Below, one piece after another: positions 1 through 10,271 of a DNA stretch of 64,000 bases. The stretch lies in the NCBI RefSeq assembly GCF_014651115.1, contig NZ_BMWG01000008.1, positions 1 through 64,000 of the forward strand, given 5' to 3'. The position numbers were made by a program, and so were the translations under genes. The notes below the pieces were generated by a model. It ran no database searches. It had not been told where the DNA came from and saw only the letters and a program-made list of their open reading frames with translations. The stretch's first letter is position 1. Each line of letters begins with the position of its first letter. The stretch is from Streptomyces inusitatus (GTDB lineage Bacteria; Actinomycetota; Actinomycetes; Streptomycetales; Streptomycetaceae).

Positions 1-100
1 CCGGGGGGCCGCGCCGCGCGCGCCCCCCCCCCCCCGCCGGCCGCACCGGGGCGGCCCCCGGGCCCCCCGCCCCCCCGCGGGGGGGGGGGCCCGGGGGCGC
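1..100. other. G/C-only low-complexity stretch at window edge
   Basis: The first ~100 bases are almost only G and C, with a C run near 25-36 and a G run near 79-88. No gene reads through it. Such homopolymers are rare even in Streptomyces and may be an assembly or contig-end artefact. It lies just downstream of the last whiE-type gene. Confidence 0.5.
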
Positions 101-117
101 TCGTGCGGTACGGGGGG

Positions 118-456
118 CTACGGCGTCCAGGTGTAGAACCGCTGGGCCATCGCGTCCTTGGGACCGCGCCAGGTGAGCGGGTCGTAGGGGCTGATGAAGG
201 CCTCCAGCCGGTCGCTCAGATCCCGGAACTCGGGGTGCTCGACCACCTTGGCGACCGCGGGCCCGGGCGGGCGGTCGGACTCGATCAGATGCAGATACAC
301 ATCGCCGAACTGGAAGAGGCTGCGCCGCCGTACGCCGACGAGGTGCGGCAGTTCGCCCTCGTCGGACGCGGCGAACAGCCGGGCGATGCCGTCGGCGGAG
401 TCGGGGGCCATCCGGGCCACGATCAGCGCCTGGTGCGGAAAGGGGGACTCGGTCAT
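118..456 (-). CDS. TcmI-type polyketide cyclase (whiE ORFVII-like)
   Basis: Small (112 aa) TcmI-family aromatic polyketide cyclase, expected to close late rings of the spore-pigment polyketide. Visible features are the N-terminal HQALIVARM strand, the central RRSLFQFGDVYLHLIE segment and the C-terminal DAMAQRFYTW end typical of the family. The ATG at 456 gives the normal family length; an upstream in-frame start would add 17 Ala/Pro/Arg-rich residues without homology character. It is the last gene of the minus-strand whiE-like operon, 16 bp after the aromatase. Family membership is well supported; the exact ring closed is inferred from position. Confidence 0.88.
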   Translation of the reverse strand: MTESPFPHQALIVARMAPDSADGIARLFAASDEGELPHLVGVRRRSLFQFGDVYLHLIESDRPPGPAVAKVVEHPEFRDLSDRLEAFISPYDPLTWRGPKDAMAQRFYTWTP

Positions 457-472
457 CGCGCTCGTCCTCCGC

Positions 473-1210
<738 letters not shown>

Positions 1211-1214
<4 letters not shown>

Positions 1215-2542
1215 GCGTTCTCTCCTTGTCGGGTGGGGTTGCGGGGCGACGGCGCGGGGGCCGCGCTGCGCAGCACGAGCGCCGAGTTCGACCCCATGAG
1301 GCCCCGGCTGAGCACCAGCGCCGTGCGCAGCGGCGCGCGGCGGGCCTTGCCGGTGACGAGGTCGATGTCGTGGCAGATGTCGAAGACGTTCGGCGTGGGG
1401 GGTACGACGCCGTGCTCCATGGCCATGACGGCCGCGGCCACGTCCAGCACGGGCCCGCCGCAGTAGGCCCGGCCGATGCCGGTCTTGGGCGCGGTGACGG
1501 GCACCCGCCGCCCGTGCGCGCCGAGCGCGTCGGTGATCGCCAGGGCCTCGGCGCGGTCGGCCTCGGGGACGCCGAGCGCGTCGGCGAAGACCACGTCGAT
1601 CTCCTCCGGTGCGCACCGGGCGTCCTGGAGCGCGCCCTGAATGGCCCTGGCCAGTCCTTCTCTGGACTCCTCCCAGCGGGAGGGTCCGGTGAAGGTGGCC
1701 GCGTGCCCGGCGATCCGGGCACGGGGCCGGGCCCCTCGGCGCAGTGCGGCCGACTCCTCCTCGACCACGAGCATCGCGCCGCCCTCGGCGGGGACGAAGC
1801 CACGGGCCTCGGCGGTGAAGGGCCGGTAGGCGCGGGTGGGGTCCTCGGCGGTGCTGAGGTCCTCGTAACCGAGCTGGCAGACGACCGAGTAGGGCGCGAG
1901 CGGGGCCTCGGCGGAGCCGACGACGACCGCGTCGGTGCCGCGCCAGATCGCCCCGGCCGCGTGGGCGAAGGCGTCGAGGCCGCCGGCCTCGTCGCTGCAC
2001 ACCACTCCGCAGGGGCCCTTGAAGCCGCCCCGGATGGAGACCTGGCCGGTGCTGGCGGCGTAGAACCAGGCGATGGACTGGTAGGGGCCGACGAAGCGGG
2101 GGCTCTTGCCCCAGAGCGCCTGGAGTTCGCGCTGGCCGAACTCGCCGCCGCCGGAGCCCGCGGCGGTGACGACGCCGATGCCGAAGGGCGAGTCCTCGTA
2201 GTCGGCGCGCCCGAGGCGGGCGTCGGCGAGGGCGAGGTCGGCGGCGGCCATGGCGAAGTGGGTGAAGCGGTCGGTCTGGACGAGGAAGCGGCCCTCGACC
2301 ATGGTGTCCGGCTCCAGGTCGCGCACTTCGCCGCCGACGCGCAGCGGCAGCCCCTCGCAGCCCTCCCGGGTGATCCGGTCGAGGACGCTGATGCCCTCCT
2401 GGGTGGACTTCCAGAAGACGTCGGCCCCGATGCCGTTGGGGGCGATGACGCCGATGCCGGTGACGACGGTGCGCCGGGGGCCGCCGTCCCGGGTGCGGCC
2501 GGGGCTCGGGTCCCGGCTGCGGCCTGCTCGGATGGTGCTCAT
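1211..2542 (-). CDS. Ketosynthase beta / chain length factor (whiE ORFIV-like)
   Basis: 443-residue KS-beta subunit (chain length factor) that pairs with the preceding KS-alpha to set polyketide length. It starts with [15 protein letters not shown] and keeps the thiolase-like fold. The KS-alpha nucleophile position is replaced: the segment reads [11 protein letters not shown], placing Glu185 where KS-alpha has Cys. Most chain length factors have Gln there, so Glu is worth a note. The ATG at 2542 overlaps the KS-alpha TGA by four bases. N-terminal ~23 residues are Arg/Pro/Gly-rich and a shorter start is possible. Confidence 0.93.
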
Positions 2543-3807
2543 CGTGGCCTCCCACTGGGCCGGGTGATGACGACCGCGGACTGGAATCCGCCGAATCCGC
2601 TGCCGACGGAGAGCACATTGCGCAGCTTCCTGGGTCGGGCGGTGCGCGGTACGTAGTCCAGGTCGCACTCGGGGTCGGGGGTCTCGTAGTTGGCCGTCGG
2701 CGGTACGGTCTGCCGGTCCATGGCGAGCACACAGGCGACGAGTTCTATCGCGCCGATGGCGCCCAGGGAGTGGCCCACCATGGATTTGATGGAGCTCATG
2801 GGCGTGTCGTAGGCGTGTGCTCCCAGCGAGCGCTTGACGGCGGCCGTCTCGTGGCGGTCGTTCTGCTTGGTGCCGGAGCCGTGCGCGTTGACGTAGTCGA
2901 TCGCCGTGGGGTCGAGGCGGGCGTGGCGCAGGGCGGTGTCGATGGCGCGGGCCATCTCCAGGCCCTCGGTGGTCAGTCCGGTCATGTGGTAGGCGTTGCC
3001 GAAGGTGGCGTATCCGCCGATCTCGCAGTAGACCGTCGCGCCGCGGGCCCGCGCGTGTTCCAGCTCCTCCAGGACGAGGACCGCGCCGCCCTCGCCCATG
3101 ACGAATCCGTCGCGGTTGGCGTCGAAGGGGCGGGAGGCGTGCTCGGGGTCGTCGTTGTTGGGCGAGGTGGCCTTGATGGCGTCGAAGCAGGCCACGGTGA
3201 TCGGGGATATGGGCGAGTCCGATGCGCCGGTGACGCAGATGTCGGCGCGGCCCTCCTCGATGGCGTGGAAGGCGTAGCCGACGGCGTCCAGGCCGGAGGT
3301 GCAGCCGGTGGAGACGGTCTGCACGGGGCCGCGCGCGCCGATCCGCTCGGCGACGGCGGAGGCGAGGGTGCTCGGGGAGAAGGCGCGGTGGAGGTGGGCG
3401 CCGGCGGGGCGGTGGTCGACGTCCCAGCGCGCGCCGGCGGAGGAGACGGCGACGTAGTCGTGCTCCAGCCGGGTGGTGCCGCCGACGGCGGTGCCCAGCG
3501 ACACCCCCACCCGCCAGGGGTCTTCCGCTCCGGGGTCGAGCCCGGCGTCGCGTATCGCCTCCCCGGCGGCCACCAGCGCGAACTGGATGTACCGGTCCGA
3601 GCGGGCGATGTCCCGGGAGTCGAGACCGTGCTCGCCGGGGTCGAAGTCGACCTCGGCGGCGATCCGGGAGCGGAATCCCTCGGGGTTGAAGAGGGTGATG
3701 CCCCTGGTGGCCGTGCGGCCGTCCGCGAGCAGGTCCCAGAACGCCGGGGCGCCGACGCCGCCGGGGGCGACGACGCCGACCCCGGTGACCGCCACCCGGC
3801 GGTTCAC
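2539..3807 (-). CDS. Ketosynthase alpha of spore-pigment PKS (whiE ORFIII-like)
   Basis: 422-residue beta-ketoacyl synthase that performs decarboxylative condensation of malonyl units. Catalytic residues are visible: Cys169 in [11 protein letters not shown], His309 in NAHGSGT and His346 in VGHSLGA. The gene overlaps the upstream cupin gene by 4 bp (ATGA) and the downstream chain length factor by 4 bp, so cupin, KS-alpha, KS-beta and ACP form one coupled unit. Length is normal. Assignment to spore pigment rather than antibiotic rests on the cupin/ORFI neighbours and the divergent monooxygenase. Confidence 0.95.
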   Translation of the reverse strand: MNRRVAVTGVGVVAPGGVGAPAFWDLLADGRTATRGITLFNPEGFRSRIAAEVDFDPGEHGLDSRDIARSDRYIQFALVAAGEAIRDAGLDPGAEDPWRVGVSLGTAVGGTTRLEHDYVAVSSAGARWDVDHRPAGAHLHRAFSPSTLASAVAERIGARGPVQTVSTGCTSGLDAVGYAFHAIEEGRADICVTGASDSPISPITVACFDAIKATSPNNDDPEHASRPFDANRDGFVMGEGGAVLVLEELEHARARGATVYCEIGGYATFGNAYHMTGLTTEGLEMARAIDTALRHARLDPTAIDYVNAHGSGTKQNDRHETAAVKRSLGAHAYDTPMSSIKSMVGHSLGAIGAIELVACVLAMDRQTVPPTANYETPDPECDLDYVPRTARPRKLRNVLSVGSGFGGFQSAVVITRPSGRPR

Positions 3808-4250
3808 GACACGGCCCCCGACCGTTCGGGGCCGCCGCCCGGCACGGCGGTGGCCTCGGTGGCCTCGGTGGCCTCGGTGTCGACATGGCCGAGTTCGGGG
3901 CGGGGCGCGAGCGGGCCGAGGTGGAAGACCATCCGGGCCTCGGTGTCGCCGACATTGCGGAAGCGGTGGCGTACGTTCAGCGGGATCATCAGGCCCTGGT
4001 CGGGGCGCATGGGGTGGGTGACATCGTCGAGGTCCACCTCCAGGAGTCCGCTGACCACATAGACGAACTCCTCGGAGTAGGGGTGGTAGTGCTCGCCGAT
4101 GCGCTCACCGGGCGCGATGATGGCCAGGCCCATGAACCCGCTGGTGGCGCCCACCGCGGTGGGGGTGAGCAGGGCGCGCAGGTCCCCACCGCGCCGGGTG
4201 TTGGGCTTGGTCTCGCTGAGGTCCACGATGCGTGGGCGGTGCGTGGTCAT
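3804..4250 (-). CDS. Cupin protein (whiE ORFII-like)
   Basis: 148-residue single-domain cupin. Metal-binding pattern is present: [17 protein letters not shown] (cupin box 1 with two His and Glu) and a later NVRHRF (box 2 His). The family occurs as ORFII of whiE-type clusters, where its exact catalytic role is not settled; a cyclase or oxygenase accessory role is inferred. The C-terminus has a small EAT repeat (three copies), from GGCCTCGGT-type tandem DNA near 3850-3880. It overlaps KS-alpha by 4 bp. Confidence 0.85.
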   Translation of the reverse strand: MTTHRPRIVDLSETKPNTRRGGDLRALLTPTAVGATSGFMGLAIIAPGERIGEHYHPYSEEFVYVVSGLLEVDLDDVTHPMRPDQGLMIPLNVRHRFRNVGDTEARMVFHLGPLAPRPELGHVDTEATEATEATAVPGGGPERSGAVS

Positions 4251-4326
4251 GCTGCTTCCTCCAGTTGGCCTCGGGGGGCCTGGCGGGCGGGCGCGGGCCG
4301 GGACTCGGACCCGGGTCGGAACTCGG

Positions 4327-5451
4327 TCAGGACTCGGGTGCGGCGAGCCGGTCGGTGATCAGTTGCATGTCCGACTCCGTGACGGAACGGGAGACGTCCC
4401 TCTCGGTGCCGCGGACCAGGGGCGCGCCGTCGACGAGGAGCCGGCCGAGGACCGCGGCCTTGCGGTGGCCCCGTACGCCCAGCGCGAGCGCCGGGTGGTC
4501 GTCGATCGGGCCGTTGACGTCGATGAGCCGGACGACGATGTCGTCGCGCTGGAAGACGGTGCTGCCGACGATGGGATTGGCCGGGTCCTCGGCGGCGGCC
4601 TCGTCCTGCCGGGCGAGGAGCCGGGCGACGGCGAGGCCGCACTCCTCCTTGGCCCGGTAGAGCAGGGCGTGCCGGTTGGCCTCGTCCGGCCAGGGGCCCT
4701 CGGCGGCCACATGGTGGACGGCGGGGAGGGCCGCGCGGGTGAAGAAGAGCCGGGCGGAGTTGGCGTCGTCCAGATCCCGGTCCTGCTCCAGATAGGGGTT
4801 GATGGCCTCTTCGACGGCGCGCACCTCGGGCTGCCGGGCGACATGGCGCAGGGCGGCCATCAGGTCGCCCTGGACCTCGATCGCCCGCACCACCCGGTTG
4901 CCCTGCATGAAGAGCGAGGTGCGGCGCAGCCGGGTCTGGTCGTCGACCCGGGCGGACGGCGAGGTGTAGCCGGCGAGGATCTTGGCGACGGCCTTCTCGC
5001 TGCCGGGCTTGACGGTGAAGGTCAGGGCGTGGCGCACCACTCCGTCGCCGACCCGGGGGGACGGCTGGAGGCCGCCCTTGTGCTGCTGTTCCGGGGTGGC
5101 GCTGAAGGCCTGCCCGGTCTCGCGGAGCACGCTGAAGCGCAGTGAGCGGGTGTCCCGTACGCAGCTGTGCAGCGGCAGGACGGTCTCCACGTGCTCCTCG
5201 CTGTTCACCCAGGCGAGGAACGGCGGAGCGCTCTCCCACTCGCTGGTGATCAGCCACTGGGAGGGGTTCTCGATGGACTGGCAGAGCTGGTCGCTGATGT
5301 GTCCGGGGACGGAGGCGACATGGTTGCGCATGTGCTCATAGGCCTCCAGGAACTGCTTCTGGGCGCCGTCGTAGAGGTCCAGCAGCAGTACGACCCGCAG
5401 TCTGGAGCCGTCGAAGGCGGACTGCGATATGCGTTCCGACAAGGTGGTCAT
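4327..5451 (-). CDS. SchA/CurD-like protein, first gene of whiE-type operon (ORFI-like)
   Basis: 374-residue protein matching the SchA/CurD-like first gene of spore-pigment operons. The N-terminal ~90 residues look like a ferredoxin-fold antibiotic-biosynthesis-monooxygenase domain ([23 protein letters not shown], then ITSEWES). A second similar segment around residues 140-220 ([18 protein letters not shown]) suggests a duplicated ABM-like fold, followed by the SchA/CurD C-terminal domain. Its biochemical role is not known. It is the promoter-proximal gene of the operon, and 76 bp separate it from the cupin, the only sizeable internal gap. Confidence 0.82.
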   Translation of the reverse strand: MTTLSERISQSAFDGSRLRVVLLLDLYDGAQKQFLEAYEHMRNHVASVPGHISDQLCQSIENPSQWLITSEWESAPPFLAWVNSEEHVETVLPLHSCVRDTRSLRFSVLRETGQAFSATPEQQHKGGLQPSPRVGDGVVRHALTFTVKPGSEKAVAKILAGYTSPSARVDDQTRLRRTSLFMQGNRVVRAIEVQGDLMAALRHVARQPEVRAVEEAINPYLEQDRDLDDANSARLFFTRAALPAVHHVAAEGPWPDEANRHALLYRAKEECGLAVARLLARQDEAAAEDPANPIVGSTVFQRDDIVVRLIDVNGPIDDHPALALGVRGHRKAAVLGRLLVDGAPLVRGTERDVSRSVTESDMQLITDRLAAPES

Positions 5452-5594
5452 CCCTGTTCACACTCCTTCGCGACCGCGCCGCCGCCACGGACGTGGCCCG
5501 TCGTCAGTCATCACCTGGAATCGGCCGCGGGCGGTGGTCGGCCGCCGCGCGGTGCGCCGGAGCGGCCCCTGCCGGGGCGCTCCCGTGAACCGAT

Positions 5595-5611
5595 CGTGGT
5601 CCGGTACCACG
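5595..5611. promoter_or_regulatory. Dyad in the divergent whiE-type promoter region
   Basis: CGTGGT (5595-5600) and ACCACG (5606-5611) form a perfect 6-bp inverted repeat around CCGGT, inside the ~230-bp gap between the minus-strand operon and the divergent monooxygenase. It could be an operator or a chance dyad. Known whiE loci are driven from this divergent region late in sporulation; no sigma-factor box was assigned with confidence. Confidence 0.3.
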
Positions 5612-5684
5612 TGTGGCGCGAGAGATGGGCACCATGCGAGTGAATGGGCGGGGGAAGGGCGGTCGTGACGGGCACACAGATCTC

Positions 5685-7415
5685 ATGCAAGGGACCATCA
5701 AGAACGCCAAGAACGCCCGGCGCGCCGAGACCGCCGGGACCCGCCAGAGCACTCGGAGCGCCCGGAGCGGCGACAGCGCGGACGTCCGCGTACCGATCCT
5801 GATCGTGGGCGGGTCCCTGGTGGGGCTGTCCACCTCGATGTTCCTGAGCCGTCACGGCATCGGGCATCTGCTGGTCGAGAAGCACTCGGGCACCTCGGCC
5901 CATCCGCGCGGGCGGGGGATCAACGTCCGTTCGATGGAGCTGTTCCGGGGGGCGGGGGTGGAGCGGGAGATCCGTGACGCCGCCGCCGTCCTCGCCGGCA
6001 ACCATGGAATCCTTCAGGCCGGCTCGCTGACGGGCGACGACCAGGAGTGGCTGTTCAAGGAGATCGACCCGGGGGGCGGGCTGGCCCGGATCAGCCCGTC
6101 GACCTGGTGTCTGTGCAGCCAGAACGACATCGAGCCGGTGCTCGCGGCCCGCTCCCGGGAGCAGGGGGCGAAGCTGCGGTTCGGGGCCGAGCTGCTCTCC
6201 TTCGAGCAGGACGCGACGGGGGTGACCGCCCTCGTCAAGGACCGCGGCTCCGGGGCGCACACCACGGTGCGGGCGGACTATCTGGTCGCGGCCGACGGGC
6301 CGCGCAGCCCGGTCCGTGAGCAGCTGCGCATCGGCCAGAGCGGCAGCGGCGAGCTGTTCCACAACGTGAGTCTGACGTTCACCTCGCGGCAGCTGGCCGG
6401 GATCGTGGGCGACCGGCGTTTCATCGTCTGCTATCTGACCGGGCCGGGGGCGGACGGGGCGCTGCTGCCGGTGGACAACCGGGAGCGGTGGGTCTTCCAT
6501 GTGCCCTGGCACCCGGAGCGGGGGGAGACGCTGGAGGACTTCACCGACGAGCGGTGCCGGGACCACATCCGGGCGGCGGTGGGCGCGCCCGGGCTGGATG
6601 TGGAGATCACCGGGAAGGCGCCGTGGCACGCGGCCGAGCGGGTGGCGCGGCGGTATTCGGTGGGGCGGGTGTTCCTCGCGGGGGACTCGGCCCACGAGAT
6701 GTCGCCGACGGGGGCCTTCGGTTCCAACACGGGTGTCCAGGACGCGCACAATCTGGCCTGGAAGCTGGCGGCGGTGCTCAAGGGCTGGGCGGGGGCGGGG
6801 CTGCTGGACACCTATGGGGAGGAGCGGCAGCCGGTGGCGAAGGCGACGGGCGAGCGCGCGTCGGCGCGTTCGGCGGAGCACAGCCATCCCGGGTACGCGG
6901 CTCCGGTGACCCCGGGCGGCCCCCGGGGCGGGGTGCTGACGGTGGCGATGGGGTACGGCTACGCGCGCGGCGCGGTCGTCGGCGTCGACCCGGCGCGCCC
7001 GGTGGTGCCGGAGCGGATGGCGCTGACGGGCGAGCCCGGCACCCGCGCGCCGCATCTGTGGGTGCGCAAGGAGGGCGTACGGCTGTCGACGCTCGATCTG
7101 TACGAGCGGTCACTCGTTCTGCTCTGCGGCGAGGGGGCCGTGTGGCGGGACGCGGCGCACAAGGCGGCGGCGCGGCTGTCCGTACCGCTGGACGTGTACG
7201 CGATCGGTGACGGGCCGCTGGCCGATCTGGTCCCGGAGGAGGGGTGCGACTGGACCGGGACGCACGGCGCGACGGCGGAGGGCGCGCTGCTGGTGCGTCC
7301 GGACGGGTTCGTCGCCTGGCGTTCGGCGGGCGGGGCGCTCGACGCGGAGAAGGCGGTCGCGGAGGCGCTGGCGCAGGTGTTGCGGCTGGGGTCCTCGGGC
7401 TCTCATCAGGACTGA
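5685..7415 (+). CDS. FAD-dependent aromatic polyketide hydroxylase (whiE ORFVIII-like)
   Basis: ~576-residue flavoprotein monooxygenase of the PheA/TfdB class. The FAD-binding Rossmann motif is VPILIVGGSLVGLSTSMFLSRHG; a second FAD motif is RRYSVGRVFLAGDSAHEMSPTGAFG, followed by a TrxB/thioredoxin-like C-terminal domain. It would hydroxylate the cyclised pigment polyketide, as whiE ORFVIII does. Divergent orientation from the main operon matches the S. coelicolor arrangement. Start is uncertain: ATG 5685 is nearest the FAD domain, while ATG 5634, preceded by GAGAG, would add 17 residues. Confidence 0.88.
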   Translation: MQGTIKNAKNARRAETAGTRQSTRSARSGDSADVRVPILIVGGSLVGLSTSMFLSRHGIGHLLVEKHSGTSAHPRGRGINVRSMELFRGAGVEREIRDAAAVLAGNHGILQAGSLTGDDQEWLFKEIDPGGGLARISPSTWCLCSQNDIEPVLAARSREQGAKLRFGAELLSFEQDATGVTALVKDRGSGAHTTVRADYLVAADGPRSPVREQLRIGQSGSGELFHNVSLTFTSRQLAGIVGDRRFIVCYLTGPGADGALLPVDNRERWVFHVPWHPERGETLEDFTDERCRDHIRAAVGAPGLDVEITGKAPWHAAERVARRYSVGRVFLAGDSAHEMSPTGAFGSNTGVQDAHNLAWKLAAVLKGWAGAGLLDTYGEERQPVAKATGERASARSAEHSHPGYAAPVTPGGPRGGVLTVAMGYGYARGAVVGVDPARPVVPERMALTGEPGTRAPHLWVRKEGVRLSTLDLYERSLVLLCGEGAVWRDAAHKAAARLSVPLDVYAIGDGPLADLVPEEGCDWTGTHGATAEGALLVRPDGFVAWRSAGGALDAEKAVAEALAQVLRLGSSGSHQD

Positions 7416-7542
7416 TTCCCCGTCGGGCGGGTCGTCGGGAGGTCACGCACGGCGGGGTCCGTGGGCGCGTGTCGCGTGTGTGACCTCCGTGTTCGACGGT
7501 GCGCGGATAGCCTGCCGGGTACGGGAGGTGTAGAAAGAGGAC

Positions 7543-10269
7543 ATGGCCGAACGTTACGGTCGCCCACGCTCGGTCCTGAGGATGCGGACCGTGGCCGGGC
7601 AGGTCTTTCTTCTCCAAGTGGCGATCGTGCTCCTGCTCGTCGGCGCGAGCATCGTCGCGCTCGTCCTCCAGTCGCACGCGGACAGCGAGCGGGAGGCGCT
7701 CAACCGTTCGACGGCGGTGGCCCAGACCTTCGCCGACTCGCCCGGCATGGACGCGGCGCTGCGCTCCAGGGATCCGTCCGCGATCCTCCAGCCGAGCGCC
7801 GAGGACGCCCGCAAGGACGCGGACGTCGACTTCATCGTGGTGATGAACACCGATGGCATCCGCTACACCAGTCCGGTGCCCTCCGAGATCGGGGGGCGCT
7901 TCGTCGGCGACATCGGCCCGGCGGTCGCCGGTCATGTGGTCACCGAGCGGGTGCCGAGCAATCTCGGCCCGCTGATCCAGGCGGTGGTGCCGGTCTTCGC
8001 CGACGACGGCACGGTGATCGGGGTGGTGTCGTCGGGGGTCACCGTGGAGCGGGTGAGCGGGGCGGTGGAGGACCAGTTCCCGCTGCTGTTCGGGGCGGCG
8101 GCGGTGGTATTGCTGCTCACCACCGGCGGCACCGCCCTGGTGACCCGGCGGCTGCGGCGGCAGACCCATGGGCTCGGTCCGGAGGAGATGACCCGGATGT
8201 ACGAGCACCATGACGCGGTTCTGCACGCGGTCCGCGAGGGGGTGCTGATCGTCGGCGGGGACGGGCGGCTGCTGCTCGCCAACGACGAGGCGCGGCGGCT
8301 GCTGGAGCTGCCCGCGAAGGTGGAGGGCCGTCAGGTCACCGAACTGGGGCTGGATCCGGCGACCGCCCGGCTGCTGGCCTCGGGTCATGCCGTCACCGAC
8401 GAGGTGCACCAGGTCGGCGACCGGCTGCTGGCGGTGAATCAGCGGCCGACGAGCCGGGACGGCAGCGCGCTGGGCAGTGTGGCGACCTTCCGGGACACCA
8501 CCGAGCTCCAGGCGCTGAGCGGCCGGGCGGATGTGGCGCAGGCGCGGCTGAAGCTGCTGTACGACGCGGGCACCGAGATCGGCACGACGCTGGATGTGGT
8601 GCGGACCTGCGAGGAGGTCGCGGAGTTCGCGGTCGGCCGGTTCTGCGACTTCGCCACGGTGGATCTGGTGGAGACGGTGCTGCGCGGTGAGGAGCCCAGG
8701 TCGACGGGGGCGGGCGCGGACATGCGGCGGGTGGCGGCGGCGGGGCTGGGCGAGACGACGGCGCACTTCTCGCTGGGGACGACGATCCGCTATCTGCCGA
8801 CCACCCGGATGGGCGCGGGGCTGGGGAAGGGCGAGGCGATCCTGGAACAGGAGCTGGGCGGGTACGCGGGGTGGCAGCAGCAGTCTCCGGCGCGGGCCGA
8901 GAAGCTGGTGGCGGCCGGGTTCCACTCGATGATCGCGGTTCCGCTGCGGGCGCGCGGGGCGATCCTGGGGGTGGCGATGTTCTGGCGCTCGCAGACCTCG
9001 GAGGCGTTCGACGAGGAGGATCGTTCCCTCGCCGAGGAGCTGGTGGCGCGGGCGGCGGTGAGCGTGGACAACGCCCGCCGCTACGACCGTGAGCACACCA
9101 TGGCGGTGACCTTGCAGCGCAGTCTGCTGCCGCGCGGGCTGCCGGAGCAGACGGCGCTCGACATGGCGTACCGCTACCGTCCCGCGCAGGCGGGCCTCGG
9201 CGGCTCAGGCGGGGTGGGCGGGGACTGGTTCGACATCATCCCGCTGCCGGGGGCGCGGGTGGCGCTGGTGGTGGGCGATGTGGTGGGCCACGGGCTGCAC
9301 GCCGCCGCGACGATGGGACGGCTCCGCACGGCGGTGCACAACTTCTCCACGCTGGATCTGCCGCCGGACGAGCTGCTGTGGCATCTGGACGAGCTGGTGG
9401 TCCGCCTCGACCAGGAGGCGGCGGCCAGCGGGGAGGAGGAGGTCCAGGTCACGGGCGCGACCTGTCTGTACGCGATCTACGACCCGGCCTCCGGGCGCTG
9501 CACGGTGGCGCGGGCCGGGCACCACCGGCCGCTGGTGGTCCACCCGGACGGCACGGCGTTCTACGCGGATGTCCCCGGGGGTCCGCCGCTGGGGCTCGGC
9601 GGGCTGCCGTTCGAGACGCTGGAGCTGGTGCTGCCGGAGCACAGCGCTCTGGTGCTGTACACGAAGGGGCTGGTGGAGGACCGGGACCGGGACATGGACG
9701 AGGGTCTGGCCCTGCTGCGGGAGATCGTGGCGGGCGAGGCCGGGCGGAGTCCGGACGAGATCTGCGACGCGGTGCTCGGCGCGCTGCTGCCCGAGCACCC
9801 GAAAGACGATGTCGCGCTGCTCGTCGGGCGTACCCGGATGCTGGACTCGGGGGAGGTGGCGGAGTGGGACGTACCGTCGGACCCCTCGGCGGTGGGCGAG
9901 GTGCGGAACGCGGTCACTCATAAGCTCGGCGAATGGGATCTTGGCGAAGAGGCCTTCACGACCGAACTGATTCTGAGCGAGCTGGTCACCAACGCGATCC
10001 GGTACGCGATCGGCCCGATCCGGGTGCGGCTGATCCGCGACCGGACGCTGATCTGCGAGGTCTCGGACCACAGCAGCACCTCGCCGCATCTGCGGCAGGC
10101 GGCGAGCACGGACGAGGGCGGCCGGGGGCTGTTCCTGGTGGCGCAGTTCGCGGACCGGTGGGGGACGCGGTACACCCCGGACGGCAAGGTGATCTGGACG
10201 GAGCAGCCGATCGCCGAGGAGGACGAGGAGGGGGAGGCGGAGGGGGCGGAGGGGGAGAGCGCGGGGTAG
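7543..10269 (+). CDS. Membrane sensor SpoIIE-type protein phosphatase with PAS, GAF and ATPase domains
   Basis: 908-residue regulatory protein. Order seen: TM helix (~residues 18-40), extracytoplasmic sensor of single-cache/CitA type (~41-185, ending VIGVVSSGVTVERV), TM helix (~188-205), PAS (~225-320), GAF (~340-510), SpoIIE/PP2C phosphatase (~520-750, with GGDWFDI and VVGDVVGHGLHAA metal-binding motifs), and a C-terminal HATPase_c anti-sigma-like domain (~775-890, LSELVTNAIRY and DEGGRGLFLV). The family balances anti-sigma-factor antagonist phosphorylation and so controls alternative sigma factors. A good SD (GGGAGG/AAGAGG) precedes the ATG. The ligand is unknown. Confidence 0.9.
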   Translation: MAERYGRPRSVLRMRTVAGQVFLLQVAIVLLLVGASIVALVLQSHADSEREALNRSTAVAQTFADSPGMDAALRSRDPSAILQPSAEDARKDADVDFIVVMNTDGIRYTSPVPSEIGGRFVGDIGPAVAGHVVTERVPSNLGPLIQAVVPVFADDGTVIGVVSSGVTVERVSGAVEDQFPLLFGAAAVVLLLTTGGTALVTRRLRRQTHGLGPEEMTRMYEHHDAVLHAVREGVLIVGGDGRLLLANDEARRLLELPAKVEGRQVTELGLDPATARLLASGHAVTDEVHQVGDRLLAVNQRPTSRDGSALGSVATFRDTTELQALSGRADVAQARLKLLYDAGTEIGTTLDVVRTCEEVAEFAVGRFCDFATVDLVETVLRGEEPRSTGAGADMRRVAAAGLGETTAHFSLGTTIRYLPTTRMGAGLGKGEAILEQELGGYAGWQQQSPARAEKLVAAGFHSMIAVPLRARGAILGVAMFWRSQTSEAFDEEDRSLAEELVARAAVSVDNARRYDREHTMAVTLQRSLLPRGLPEQTALDMAYRYRPAQAGLGGSGGVGGDWFDIIPLPGARVALVVGDVVGHGLHAAATMGRLRTAVHNFSTLDLPPDELLWHLDELVVRLDQEAAASGEEEVQVTGATCLYAIYDPASGRCTVARAGHHRPLVVHPDGTAFYADVPGGPPLGLGGLPFETLELVLPEHSALVLYTKGLVEDRDRDMDEGLALLREIVAGEAGRSPDEICDAVLGALLPEHPKDDVALLVGRTRMLDSGEVAEWDVPSDPSAVGEVRNAVTHKLGEWDLGEEAFTTELILSELVTNAIRYAIGPIRVRLIRDRTLICEVSDHSSTSPHLRQAASTDEGGRGLFLVAQFADRWGTRYTPDGKVIWTEQPIAEEDEEGEAEGAEGESAG

Positions 10270-10271
10270 CG

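Noticed and set aside
5685..10269. A link between the SpoIIE-type phosphatase and the whiE cluster
   Set aside because: They are merely adjacent; no shared operon or site supports a functional link.
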